Shown here: positions 51,141-59,314 of the stretch, piece after piece
Numbering within the stretch: the stretch's first letter is position 1
Layout of the letters: each line of letters begins with the position of its first letter
NCBI GenBank assembly: GCA_019113845.1
Contig: DXGQ01000007.1
Coordinates: 1 to 64,000, forward strand
DNA: 64,000 bases
Origin: Candidatus Anaerobutyricum avicola
GTDB lineage: Bacteria > Bacillota > Clostridia > Lachnospirales > Lachnospiraceae
Direction: 5' to 3'
Program-made: the position numbers and the translations under genes
Notes under the pieces: generated by a model
Seen by the model: the letters and a program-made list of their open reading frames with translations, nothing else
Told to the model about the DNA's origin: nothing
The model's database searches: none

Positions 51141-52986
51141 AAACTTTAAGAATTTTCTCGTCTTTTTTATCGTCATACTGCTGATTTATTCCTTTGCAAG
51201 CTATTATATGAACAGGAATATGAATGCGAACGGGGAGGCATATACCTACGCGCAGTTTGAGCAGGATCTGACGCAGGGCGAGATCGCATCCATAGAGATC
51301 GCACAGAATGAGGAGGTTCCTACGGGAACGGTACATGTGGAGTTTACGAACGGGGAGGAGACTTCCTTCTATGTGACAGACGTCAATGAGGCGGAGGCAG
51401 ATGCCAGAGAGCATCAGGTCACCTGCGTGGTGTCCAATGTCAGCCGTGCCGGTGGATTTCTGGCGGTATTTCTTCCGTATGTGCTGGTCATCATCGTCAT
51501 GTTTGTCTTCATGTTCCTGATGATGGGCCGGGCGGCAGGAGGCGGCGGCAACGGAAAAATGATGAATTTTGGCAAAAGCCGCGCCAAGATGCAGGACCCG
51601 CATGTGAAAAAAGTGCAGTTTAACCAGGTGGCCGGTCTTCAGGAGGAGAAGGAAGAACTCAAGGAGATCGTGGACTTTCTGAAGAATCCCGGCAAGTTCA
51701 TCGAAGTGGGCGCCAGGATTCCAAAAGGCGTTCTTTTAGTGGGCCCTCCGGGTACCGGAAAGACGCTCCTCGCCAAAGCGGTGGCAGGAGAGGCGGACGT
51801 ACCGTTTTTCAGTATTTCCGGTTCGGACTTCGTGGAGATGTTTGTCGGCGTCGGCGCTTCCAGAGTCCGGGATCTGTTCGAGGAGGCAAAGAGGAATTCC
51901 CCGTGTATCATTTTCATCGATGAGATCGACGCGGTGGCAAGACGAAGAGGAACCGGTCTTGGCGGCGGCCACGATGAGAGAGAGCAGACGTTAAACCAGT
52001 TGCTGGTGGAGATGGATGGTTTCGGTGTCAATGAAGGCATCATCGTCATGGCAGCGACCAACCGGGTGGATATTCTGGACCCGGCCATCCTTCGTCCGGG
52101 ACGATTTGACCGTAAGGTAGCTGTCGGCCGTCCGGACGTGAAGGGAAGAGAGGAGATCCTCCGGGTGCATATCCAGGGCAAACCGCTGGCGCAGGATGTG
52201 GACCTGCATCAGATCGCCAGGACGACGCCGGGATTTTCCGGAGCGGATCTGGAGAACCTGATGAATGAGGCGGCCATTCTGGCGGCGAGAAATGACCGCC
52301 GCTTTATCAAGATGGAAGATGTGCAGAAGGCATTTATTAAGGTAGGAATCGGTACGGAGAAAAAGAGCCGTCTTGTTCCGGAGCTGGAGAAGAAGATCAC
52401 TGCCTATCATGAATCCGGGCATGCGATCCTGTTCCATGTGCTGCCGGACGTGGGACCGGTTTATACCGTCTCCATCATCCCGACCGGCGTTGGCGCGGCG
52501 GGTTACACCATGCCTTTGCCGGAAAATGACAATGTCTTCAACACAAAGAGCAAGATGATCCAGGATATCAAGGTCGGCATGGGCGGAAGGATCGCCGAAG
52601 AACTGATCTTCGGTGATGTGACTACCGGTGCTTCCCAGGATATCAAGAGCGTCACTGCCACGGCGAGAGCGATGGTCACGCAGTACGGTATGTCTGAGAA
52701 GCTGGGCTTTATTAATTATGAAGAAAATACGGACGAAGTCTTCCTCGGAAGAGATCTGGGACACTCCCGCAGCTTCAGCGAAGAAGTGGCGAGCCAGATC
52801 GACAAAGAGGTAAAGAAACTGGTGGATGAGTGTTACGAGGACGCCAAACGGATCATCATGGAACACATGGATGTGCTCCACGCCTGCGCGGCGCTGCTTA
52901 TAGAGAAAGAACGTATCAATCGCGAAGAGTTTGAGGCGCTTTTTGAAAACCGCGAGCATCCTGCTGTACAGGATGCGGAGGCTTAA
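51133..52986 (+). CDS. ftsH: ATP-dependent zinc metalloprotease FtsH
   Basis: Membrane AAA+ protease that degrades misfolded membrane proteins and regulators, including Spo0A-inhibiting factors in Bacillus. There are two membrane helices (about residues 8-26 and 108-130) around a small external domain. The AAA domain has Walker A GPPGTGKT near residue 203, Walker [11 protein letters not shown] and the second-region-of-homology RPGRFDR. The zinc protease site is HESGH near residue 425. At 617 residues it is normal length. The TTG start at 51133 follows AAAGGAGAAATCG and overlaps the HPRT stop by eight bases, indicating translational coupling. Last gene of the conserved tilS-hpt-ftsH set. Confidence 0.95.
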   Translation: MGKNFKNFLVFFIVILLIYSFASYYMNRNMNANGEAYTYAQFEQDLTQGEIASIEIAQNEEVPTGTVHVEFTNGEETSFYVTDVNEAEADAREHQVTCVVSNVSRAGGFLAVFLPYVLVIIVMFVFMFLMMGRAAGGGGNGKMMNFGKSRAKMQDPHVKKVQFNQVAGLQEEKEELKEIVDFLKNPGKFIEVGARIPKGVLLVGPPGTGKTLLAKAVAGEADVPFFSISGSDFVEMFVGVGASRVRDLFEEAKRNSPCIIFIDEIDAVARRRGTGLGGGHDEREQTLNQLLVEMDGFGVNEGIIVMAATNRVDILDPAILRPGRFDRKVAVGRPDVKGREEILRVHIQGKPLAQDVDLHQIARTTPGFSGADLENLMNEAAILAARNDRRFIKMEDVQKAFIKVGIGTEKKSRLVPELEKKITAYHESGHAILFHVLPDVGPVYTVSIIPTGVGAAGYTMPLPENDNVFNTKSKMIQDIKVGMGGRIAEELIFGDVTTGASQDIKSVTATARAMVTQYGMSEKLGFINYEENTDEVFLGRDLGHSRSFSEEVASQIDKEVKKLVDECYEDAKRIIMEHMDVLHACAALLIEKERINREEFEALFENREHPAVQDAEA

Positions 52987-53038
52987 AAACAGGCGATATT
53001 TTGCGGAGATCCGCAGGTGCGTTTTGCACAGAGGGTGC

Positions 53039-53077
53039 GCAGGTATCCCGGTTATGCGGGATGCCTGCTCTTTTTTT
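53039..53077 (+). terminator. ftsH terminator
   Basis: GCAGGTATCCCG pairs with CGGGATGCCTGC (one mismatch), followed by TCTTTTTTT. Confidence 0.85.
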
Positions 53078-53302
53078 GTTAATTATAAGTCATGAAATGT
53101 ATAATGAGATACTTTTTTGCTCTAAAACAGGGATGCAATATTGTTGTAAAGTGGTGTAAAAACAGGGAAAAATCATGGGATTGTGATAAAAAGACAAAAA
53201 ATTGGCGTGAAGACTGTAGAATTTCAGATAATATAACGAATCGTTGTCGAAAACATTCTATCCTGCACAATTTTTTTTGTTAAAAAAATAATTTTTTGTG
53301 CA
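53078..53302. other. AT-rich intergenic region upstream of RNA unit A
   Basis: No gene seen. It contains a perfect Spo0A-box heptamer TGTCGAA at 53245-53251 and an inverted repeat (GCACAA ... TTGTGC, 53265-53302) formed around long A/T tracts, ending at the RNA unit A promoter region. Confidence 0.4.
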
Positions 53303-53332
53303 CACTTAAGTGAGGGGAGATGCTAATATAAT
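53301..53332 (+). promoter_or_regulatory. Promoter of RNA unit A
   Basis: GCACACTT at the -35 position and TGCTAATATAAT at the -10 are both nearly identical to the promoter of unit B (53605-53637). CACTTAAGTG (53303-53312) is a palindrome. The -35 does not match TTGACA, so an activator or alternative sigma factor is possible. Confidence 0.6.
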
Positions 53333-53338
53333 AGCGTA

Positions 53339-53435
53339 ACCCCCCCAATACATTATATAGTTTTTGCTACACCCAATAAGTAACAAAAATACCTTCTCCA
53401 AAAAAGGATGGCGTTCGGAATTGCCATCCTTTTTT
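53339..53435 (+). ncRNA. Predicted small RNA, unit A of a tandem pair
   Basis: A transcript of about 97 nt is predicted. It starts near GTAACCCCCCC (seven C), continues AATACATTATA, then a small hairpin TTTTTG/CAAAAA, then the unpaired motif ACCTTCTCC. It ends in a perfect terminator, AAAAAAGGATGGC paired with GCCATCCTTTTTT. The same order of elements is repeated 300 bases downstream with compensating changes in the hairpins. There is no plausible reading frame with a ribosome-binding site. The C-run and CCTTCTCC could pair with G-rich ribosome-binding sites, suggesting a regulatory trans-acting RNA (inference). Confidence 0.65.
53400..53435 (+). terminator. Terminator of RNA unit A
   Basis: A thirteen-base-pair stem of AAAAAAGGATGGC with its complement and six T at the end. 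Confidence 0.85.
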
Positions 53436-53604
53436 CGTTATATAGAAAATTATGTTCAATTATGTTCCTGTGCAACGAAAACATTCCGCGGGGATCGCGC
53501 TGCGGCGGGAGTACCGCTGTTTTTATTGTCAGAAGATTTGGGATATTCTTCCAGACAGCATGACGAAATAGACAAAAAAAACAGGACAAAAAAAGAAAGT
53601 TTAT
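53436..53604. other. Spacer between RNA units A and B
   Basis: No gene seen. It contains TGACGAA (53561-53567), which matches the Spo0A-box consensus TGNCGAA, 71 bases before the -10 of unit B. The corresponding box of unit A is 82 bases before its -10. Confidence 0.35.
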
Positions 53605-53637
53605 GCACACTTCAGAAGCGGCGGGTGCTATTATAAT
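53605..53637 (+). promoter_or_regulatory. Promoter of RNA unit B
   Basis: GCACACTT and TGCTATTATAAT match the unit A promoter in sequence and spacing. Confidence 0.6.
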
Positions 53638-53643
53638 AGGCGT

Positions 53644-53792
53644 AACCCCCCCCAATACATTATAGATTTTGTTGCTAAGTAACGTAACAAAATACCTTCT
53701 CCAAACGAGAGCGGCATCGGGGCCGCTCTCAAAAAATACATGTATAAAGCCAAAACAAAAAACCGGTGAACCTTTTGGTTCACCGGTTTTTT
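53644..53792 (+). ncRNA. Predicted small RNA, unit B of a tandem pair
   Basis: Paralogue of unit A: GTAACCCCCCCC (eight C), AATACATTATA, a hairpin ATTTTGTT/AACAAAAT in place of unit A's, then the identical motif ACCTTCTCC and a 3' hairpin GAGAGCGGC/GCCGCTCTC. That hairpin is followed by A, not T, so the transcript may extend to the strong terminator at 53757-53792. The flanking and single-stranded parts are far better conserved than the stems, as expected of a functional RNA. Ends are inferred. Confidence 0.6.
53757..53792. terminator. Bidirectional terminator (unit B / pncB)
   Basis: AAAAAACCGGTGAACC, TTTT loop, GGTTCACCGGTTTTTT: a perfect 16-base-pair stem with T-runs on both strands. Confidence 0.92.
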
Positions 53793-53826
53793 GTTGATGA
53801 TAAAAAGAAACTTTAAAAAGAAATCT

Positions 53827-55275
53827 CTATTGTTTTCCGTCTTCCAGAAGCTGCCGCTTAAGATCAAAGAGCGGCTGGGACAGATCCACATAGACGGTCT
53901 GCGGATTGACCAGACGACGGTTCTCATCCCACAGGGTATCAAGCTCCTGCTGGCAGACTGCCTTGATGCTCATGGTATCCGGGGACTCGTAGACGCACTG
54001 TCCGTTTAAGAAGACCGGTACGAGAAGTTCCCGCATGGTGTATGTGCCGCCCGGGATCGTGGACTTCTTCCAGGTGGAGATCGGGTCGAAGATCTTCAGG
54101 TCTTCGGATGTATCGTAGGTCTCGCCCACCAGGCAGATCAGGTCCGCCTTGATCTTATGGGTCTCATTGTCGTAAATACGGAAGATCGTCTTGTTGCCCG
54201 GGTTCGTGATCTTCTCCGGATTCTCGGAGATTTTGATCTTGGCGCTGAACTCGCTCTCTCCCTGCTTTTTGATGGCGGCCAGCTTGTACACACCGCCGAA
54301 GGCCGGATTGTCCGCCGAAGTGATCAGGTTGGTGCCCACACCCCAGGAGGTGATGGCGGCGCCCTGTGTCCGCAGGCTGTCGATCAGGTACTCATCCAGA
54401 TCGCTGGAAGCGGAGATGATCGCATCGGTAAAGCCCGCTTCGTCGAGCATCTTTCTCGCCTTCTTGGAAAGATAGGCCAGATCGCCGCTGTCCAGGCGGA
54501 TGCCGTACAGTTTGGAAGAAATGCCTTTTTCACGCATCTCCTTAAATACCCGGATGGCGTTTGGAACGCCGGACTTTAAAGTGTCGTAGGTATCCACAAG
54601 CAGGATGCAGGCGTCCGGATACATATTTGCGTACGTGTGGAAGGCGGTATACTCGTCCGGAAAGCTCATGATCCAGGCGTGAGCGTGCGTGCCCTGCACC
54701 GGGATGCCGAATAATTCGCCGGCAAGTACATTGGAAGTGCCGGTACAGCCGCCGATGACGGCAGCTCTGGCTCCCAGTGTACCGGCGTCCGGTCCCTGTG
54801 CGCGGCGAAGGCCGAACTCCATGACGCCGCCGCCGGCAGCGTAGTCCACCCGCGACGCTTTGGTCGCGATGAGGCTCTGGTGGTTGACGATATTTAAAAT
54901 GGCCGTCTCCACAAGCTGCGCCTCCATGATCGGCGCAATCACCTTGATAAGCGGTTCTTTTGGAAATACCACGCTTCCTTCCGGGATAGCATAGATATCG
55001 CCGCTGAAATGAAAACCTGCCAGATAGGACAGGAAGTCCTCGCGGAAGATATGAAGACCCCGGAGGTAATCAATATCATCATAAGAAAAACTCAGATTCT
55101 TTACATAATCGATCACCTGCTGCAAACCGCAGGTGATGGCGTAGGAGCTGCCGCTGGGATTTGTGCGGTAAAACATGTCAAAGACAACGGTATCGTTGTT
55201 GCCGTTTAAAAAATATCCCTGCATCATGGTCAGCTCATACAGGTCAGTCATCATTGTCAGGTTGCTGGAAAACAT
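53827..55275 (-). CDS. pncB: Nicotinate phosphoribosyltransferase
   Basis: Converts nicotinate and PRPP (with ATP) to nicotinate mononucleotide for NAD salvage. 482 residues. It begins MFSSNLTMMTDLYELTMMQGYF, typical of the Firmicutes PncB. The autophosphorylated-His region and PRPP site include VIGGCTGTSNVLAGELFGIP, GTHAHAWIMSFPDE and GIRLDSGDLAYLSKKAR. ATG 55275 follows AGAGGAGTAAGATT, so the upstream extension to 55335 is rejected. It is preceded four bases away by the SH3-domain protein gene, and both are likely on one transcript ending at the terminator at 53757-53792. Confidence 0.95.
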   Translation of the reverse strand: MFSSNLTMMTDLYELTMMQGYFLNGNNDTVVFDMFYRTNPSGSSYAITCGLQQVIDYVKNLSFSYDDIDYLRGLHIFREDFLSYLAGFHFSGDIYAIPEGSVVFPKEPLIKVIAPIMEAQLVETAILNIVNHQSLIATKASRVDYAAGGGVMEFGLRRAQGPDAGTLGARAAVIGGCTGTSNVLAGELFGIPVQGTHAHAWIMSFPDEYTAFHTYANMYPDACILLVDTYDTLKSGVPNAIRVFKEMREKGISSKLYGIRLDSGDLAYLSKKARKMLDEAGFTDAIISASSDLDEYLIDSLRTQGAAITSWGVGTNLITSADNPAFGGVYKLAAIKKQGESEFSAKIKISENPEKITNPGNKTIFRIYDNETHKIKADLICLVGETYDTSEDLKIFDPISTWKKSTIPGGTYTMRELLVPVFLNGQCVYESPDTMSIKAVCQQELDTLWDENRRLVNPQTVYVDLSQPLFDLKRQLLEDGKQ

Positions 55276-55279
55276 AATC

Positions 55280-55711
55280 TTACTCCTCTGTTCCAATACG
55301 AATCGTCGGTTCACCCAGCTGGGTGATGTATTCACTGTTTACATATCCCCGGTAGCTCTCATATTCGCCGGTCTGCACCTCCACCAGTGCGTAGTCCGTA
55401 TCTTCCACAAACTCGATCACCCGAAGATGGGTCATCGGCGTCAGACTGGCGATCGCGTCAGAATCGCTGCTCGGTCCCTCTCTGAGAGTCAGTGACTGAT
55501 GAACATCCGCCAGATACGTATCTTCGCTCTCTTCCTCGTCTTCTGTGGAAGAACTTTCCGTCTCTTCCGGATCTTCCACCGTGGAAGGCAGGCTGATAGA
55601 ATTCATGGCTGTCTGGCTTGGGATTGCGAAGTAGAGAAGACAAACACCGGAGAAAATCACTCCCGCGATAAATACAACGCAAAGAAAAGACACAATGAAT
55701 TTCTTTATCAT
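55280..55711 (-). CDS. Membrane-anchored SH3-domain protein
   Basis: 143 residues. An N-terminal membrane helix (about residues 6-30) is followed by an acidic Ser/Glu/Thr linker (about 45-65) and a bacterial SH3 domain. The domain shows HQSLTLREGPSSDSDAIASL then ALVEVQTGEYESYRGYVNSEYI. SH3b domains usually bind peptidoglycan peptides, so this is probably a surface protein with its domain in the wall. It is the first gene of a two-gene unit with pncB. GAAAGGAGTCC precedes the ATG. No partner enzyme is nearby. Confidence 0.75.
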   Translation of the reverse strand: MIKKFIVSFLCVVFIAGVIFSGVCLLYFAIPSQTAMNSISLPSTVEDPEETESSSTEDEEESEDTYLADVHQSLTLREGPSSDSDAIASLTPMTHLRVIEFVEDTDYALVEVQTGEYESYRGYVNSEYITQLGEPTIRIGTEE

Positions 55712-55835
55712 ATGGACTCCTTTCTGTCATAGTATTGCGTACAGTATACCCGTGGTTTAAACAAATCTATACATTTGCCACAAGGATTACCCAATATTTT
55801 ACCATAATATTATGTAAAACGCCACAGATTTATAA

Positions 55836-55864
55836 TTGACATTTTTACACAGGTAGTATATGAT
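55836..55864 (+). promoter_or_regulatory. Promoter of the ileS leader
   Basis: TTGACA, an exact 17-base spacer and TATGAT, some 280 bases before ileS. Confidence 0.85.
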
Positions 55865-55879
55865 TGTTGTGGTAAAAAA

Positions 55880-56105
55880 CAAAGACGGAGACAGTAAGTA
55901 TTCCTGAAGGCTCCCAGTGAGGCGGAGACAGTGCGAACCCGCCGTCAGTAGGGGATATCTGAACATCACTCCTGAGTTGCGCGGCTGAACGGTTCCAGTA
56001 AGCGGCGACGGATTCTCCCCGTTACGAGAGAGACATATGATAGTATGTAAAAGGTGGTATAATGAACGCATGGGCTTTCATCCTGTTACGGATGGGAGCT
56101 TTTTT
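55880..56105 (+). promoter_or_regulatory. T-box riboswitch of ileS
   Basis: Leader RNA that senses uncharged tRNA-Ile. Stem I contains AGTA-type motifs. An Ile codon ATC (55957-55959), followed by TGAAC, is the likely specifier. The T-box region is AAGGTGGTATAATGAACGC (56051-56069), with TGGT complementary to the ACCA end of tRNA-Ile. It reads TATAATG where the usual form has ACCGCG, so the motif is divergent. The terminator GCTTTCATCC/GGATGGGAGC plus T-run (56074-56105) follows. When tRNA-Ile is uncharged, the antiterminator forms and ileS is transcribed. Confidence 0.85.
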
Positions 56106-56140
56106 AATTCATAAGAATTAGATTTTTTCAGGAGGAAAAC

Positions 56141-59100
56141 ATGTATAGGAAAGTTTCAACAAACCTGAACTTTGTGGAGAGAGAAAAAGAGACCGCGAAG
56201 TTCTGGAAAGACAACGACATTTTCAAAAAAAGTATGAAGCAGAGAGAAGGTTGTCCGACGTACACCTTCTATGACGGACCGCCAACTGCCAACGGCAAGC
56301 CGCACATCGGCCACGTGCTGACCCGTGTCATCAAGGATATGATTCCGCGGTACAGAACCATGAAGGGTTACATGGTTCCGAGAAAGGCCGGCTGGGATAC
56401 CCACGGACTGCCGGTAGAGCTTGAGGTGGAAAAAGAGCTGGGTCTTGACGGCAAGGAACAGATCGAAGAGTACGGCCTGGACCCGTTCATCAGAAAATGT
56501 AAAGAATCTGTCTGGAAATACAAAGGCATGTGGGAGGACTTCTCCAACACGGTCGGTTTCTGGGCGGACATGGATAATCCGTATGTTACCTATCATGATG
56601 ACTTTATCGAGTCCGAGTGGTGGGCGTTAAAACAGATCTGGGATAAAGGTCTCCTTTATAAGGGATTTAAGATCGTGCCGTACTGTCCTCGTTGTGGAAC
56701 TCCGCTTTCCTCTCATGAGGTGGCACAGGGATATAAGGCGGTCAAAGAGCGCTCCGCAGTGGTACGTTTTAAGGTGGTGGGCGAGGACGCTTACTTCCTG
56801 GCATGGACCACGACTCCGTGGACACTGCCGTCCAACGTGGCTCTCTGTGTGAACCCGGAGGAGACTTACTGCAAGGTGAAGGCAGCCGACGGCTACACCT
56901 ACTACATGGCGCAGGCACTGCTTGACAAGGTTCTCGGCAAGCTGGCCGGAGAGGATGAGAAGGCCTATGAGGTTCTGGAGACCATGAAGGGCGCAGACCT
57001 TGAGTACAAAGAGTACGAGCCGTTATTTGCCGCAGCCGGCGTTGCTGCTGAGAAACAGCACAAAAAGGGATTCTTTGTGACCTGCGACGACTATGTTACC
57101 ATGTCCGACGGTACCGGTATCGTCCATATCGCGCCGGCTTTCGGTGAGGACGACTCCAAAGTGGGCAGAAAATACGACCTGCCGTTCGTACAGTTTGTAA
57201 ATGGAAAAGGCGAGATGACGGAGGAGACCGATTACGCCGGTACCTTTGTAAAAGACGCGGATCCGCAGATCTTAAAAGATCTGGATGCAAAAGGACTCTT
57301 ATTCGACGCGCCGAAGTTCGAGCATGACTATCCGTTCTGCTGGAGATGTGACACGCCGCTGATCTACTATGCGAGAGAGTCCTGGTTCATCAAGATGACG
57401 GCGGTCAAGGAAGACATGATCCGCAACAACAACACCATCAACTGGATTCCGGAATCCATCGGAAAAGGACGTTTCGGCGACTGGCTGAACAATTTGCAGG
57501 ACTGGGGTGTATCCAGAAACCGTTACTGGGGAACTCCTTTAAATGTGTGGGAATGTGAAGGCTGCGGTCACATGGAAGCGATCGGAAGCCGTCAGGAACT
57601 TGCCGACAGAAGCGGCAATCCGGATGCGGCAAAAGTGGAACTGCACCGTCCGTATATTGATGAAGTGACCTTTACCTGCCCGGACTGTGGCAAGACGATG
57701 CGCCGTGTGCCGGAGGTTATCGACTGCTGGTTTGACTCCGGAGCGATGCCGTTTGCGCAGCATCATTATCCGTTTGAGAACAAAGAAGTATTTGAGCAGC
57801 AGTTCCCGGCACAGTTCATCTCCGAGGCGGTGGATCAGACCCGTGGATGGTTCTACTCCCTGCTGGCAGAGTCCACGCTGTTGTTTGACAGAGCGCCATA
57901 TGAGAATGTTATCGTTCTCGGCCATGTGCAGGATGAGAACGGCCAGAAGATGAGCAAGAGTAAGGGCAATGCGGTGGACCCGTTTGACGCTCTGGAGCGT
58001 CACGGCGCCGACGCTATCCGCTGGTACTTCTACTCCAACAGCGCGCCGTGGCTGCCAAACCGTTTCCATGACGGCGCCGTGACAGAGGGACAGCGCAAAT
58101 TTATGGGAACCCTCTGGAACACCTATGCATTTTTTGTATTATACGCAGATATCGACTCCTTTGACCCGACAAAGTACAACCTGGATTATGAGAAACTGTC
58201 CGTCATGGATAAGTGGCTTCTGTCCAGACTGTACTCCAGTGTAAAGGCAGTGGATGAGAACCTGAACAATTACAAGATTCCGGAGACCGCAAAGGTACTT
58301 CAGAGTTTTGTGGATGATATGAGTAACTGGTATGTGCGCCGTTCCAGAACCCGTTTCTGGGCAAAGGGCATGGAGCAGGATAAGATCAATGCCTACATGA
58401 CATTGTATACCGCTCTCGTGACTATCGCCAAGGCGGCTGCGCCGATGATTCCGTTTATGACAGAGGATATCTACCAGAATCTGGTGAGAACGGTGGATAA
58501 AAACGCGCCGGAAAGTATCCATCTGTGCGACTTCCCGGAAGTCAAAGAGGAAATGATCGACAAAGAGCTGGAAAAAGATATGGCAGAGGTACTGGATATC
58601 GTCGTTCTGGGCCGTGCCGCAAGAAATGCGTCCGGCATCAAGAACCGTCAGCCGATCGGCGAGATGTTCGTGAAAGCCGACAGCGAGCTGAACGTTTTCT
58701 ACAAACAGATCATCGAGGAAGAGCTCAACGTGAAAAATGTGGAGTTTAAAGACGATGTGTCCGAGTTTGCCGGATATACCTTCAAACCGCAGCTCCGTAT
58801 CCTCGGACCGAAATACGGAAAACAGCTGGGACAGATCAGCAAAGCGCTGGCAGGTATCGACGGAAGCGCCGCGAAAAAGCAGCTGGATACCGAAGGAGTG
58901 TTGACAATTACCCTGAATGACGGTAAGATTGATTTGGCTCCGGAAGAATTGCTCATCACAACGACACAGAAGGAAGGATTTGTATCACAGGAAGATCGTG
59001 GGGTTACTGTTGTGCTTGATACAAATCTGACACCGGAGTTGATTGAAGAAGGATTTGTAAGAGAGATCATTAGCAAGATTCAGACGATGCGGAAGGAAGC

Positions 59101-59296
59101 CGGCTTCGAGGTGACCGACCACATTGTGGTCTGCGAGAGCGGCAATGATAAGATCCGGGGAATTATGGCCGATAACGCAGATGTGATTAAACGGGATGTA
59201 TTGGCAGAAGAAGTGGAATTCGACACAGAGCGCGGATATTCCAAAGAATGGAACATCAACGGAGAACATGTGAAGCTCAGCGTCGAAAAAAGATGA
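56141..59296 (+). CDS. ileS: Isoleucyl-tRNA synthetase
   Basis: Class I aminoacyl-tRNA synthetase that charges tRNA-Ile with editing of misactivated valine. The HIGH motif lies in TANGKPHIGHVLTR near residue 55. The editing domain is at about 190-390, with AWTTTPWTLPSN. KMSKS is in the segment QKMSKSKGNAVDPF near residue 610. A zinc-type CPDCGKTM cluster appears near residue 510. At 1051 residues it is longer than the common bacterial type (about 930) and resembles the eukaryote-like second clade, members of which tend to be less sensitive to mupirocin (inference). AGGAGGAAAAC precedes the ATG. It is T-box-controlled and followed 18 bases later by glycogen phosphorylase. Confidence 0.97.
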   Translation: MYRKVSTNLNFVEREKETAKFWKDNDIFKKSMKQREGCPTYTFYDGPPTANGKPHIGHVLTRVIKDMIPRYRTMKGYMVPRKAGWDTHGLPVELEVEKELGLDGKEQIEEYGLDPFIRKCKESVWKYKGMWEDFSNTVGFWADMDNPYVTYHDDFIESEWWALKQIWDKGLLYKGFKIVPYCPRCGTPLSSHEVAQGYKAVKERSAVVRFKVVGEDAYFLAWTTTPWTLPSNVALCVNPEETYCKVKAADGYTYYMAQALLDKVLGKLAGEDEKAYEVLETMKGADLEYKEYEPLFAAAGVAAEKQHKKGFFVTCDDYVTMSDGTGIVHIAPAFGEDDSKVGRKYDLPFVQFVNGKGEMTEETDYAGTFVKDADPQILKDLDAKGLLFDAPKFEHDYPFCWRCDTPLIYYARESWFIKMTAVKEDMIRNNNTINWIPESIGKGRFGDWLNNLQDWGVSRNRYWGTPLNVWECEGCGHMEAIGSRQELADRSGNPDAAKVELHRPYIDEVTFTCPDCGKTMRRVPEVIDCWFDSGAMPFAQHHYPFENKEVFEQQFPAQFISEAVDQTRGWFYSLLAESTLLFDRAPYENVIVLGHVQDENGQKMSKSKGNAVDPFDALERHGADAIRWYFYSNSAPWLPNRFHDGAVTEGQRKFMGTLWNTYAFFVLYADIDSFDPTKYNLDYEKLSVMDKWLLSRLYSSVKAVDENLNNYKIPETAKVLQSFVDDMSNWYVRRSRTRFWAKGMEQDKINAYMTLYTALVTIAKAAAPMIPFMTEDIYQNLVRTVDKNAPESIHLCDFPEVKEEMIDKELEKDMAEVLDIVVLGRAARNASGIKNRQPIGEMFVKADSELNVFYKQIIEEELNVKNVEFKDDVSEFAGYTFKPQLRILGPKYGKQLGQISKALAGIDGSAAKKQLDTEGVLTITLNDGKIDLAPEELLITTTQKEGFVSQEDRGVTVVLDTNLTPELIEEGFVREIISKIQTMRKEAGFEVTDHIVVCESGNDKIRGIMADNADVIKRDVLAEEVEFDTERGYSKEWNINGEHVKLSVEKR

Positions 59297-59314
59297 TGTA
59301 GGAGGATTTCCCAA

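Noticed and set aside
53301-53792. CRISPR array
   Set aside because: Only two units about 300 bases apart with promoters and terminators; no short regular repeats, spacers or cas genes.
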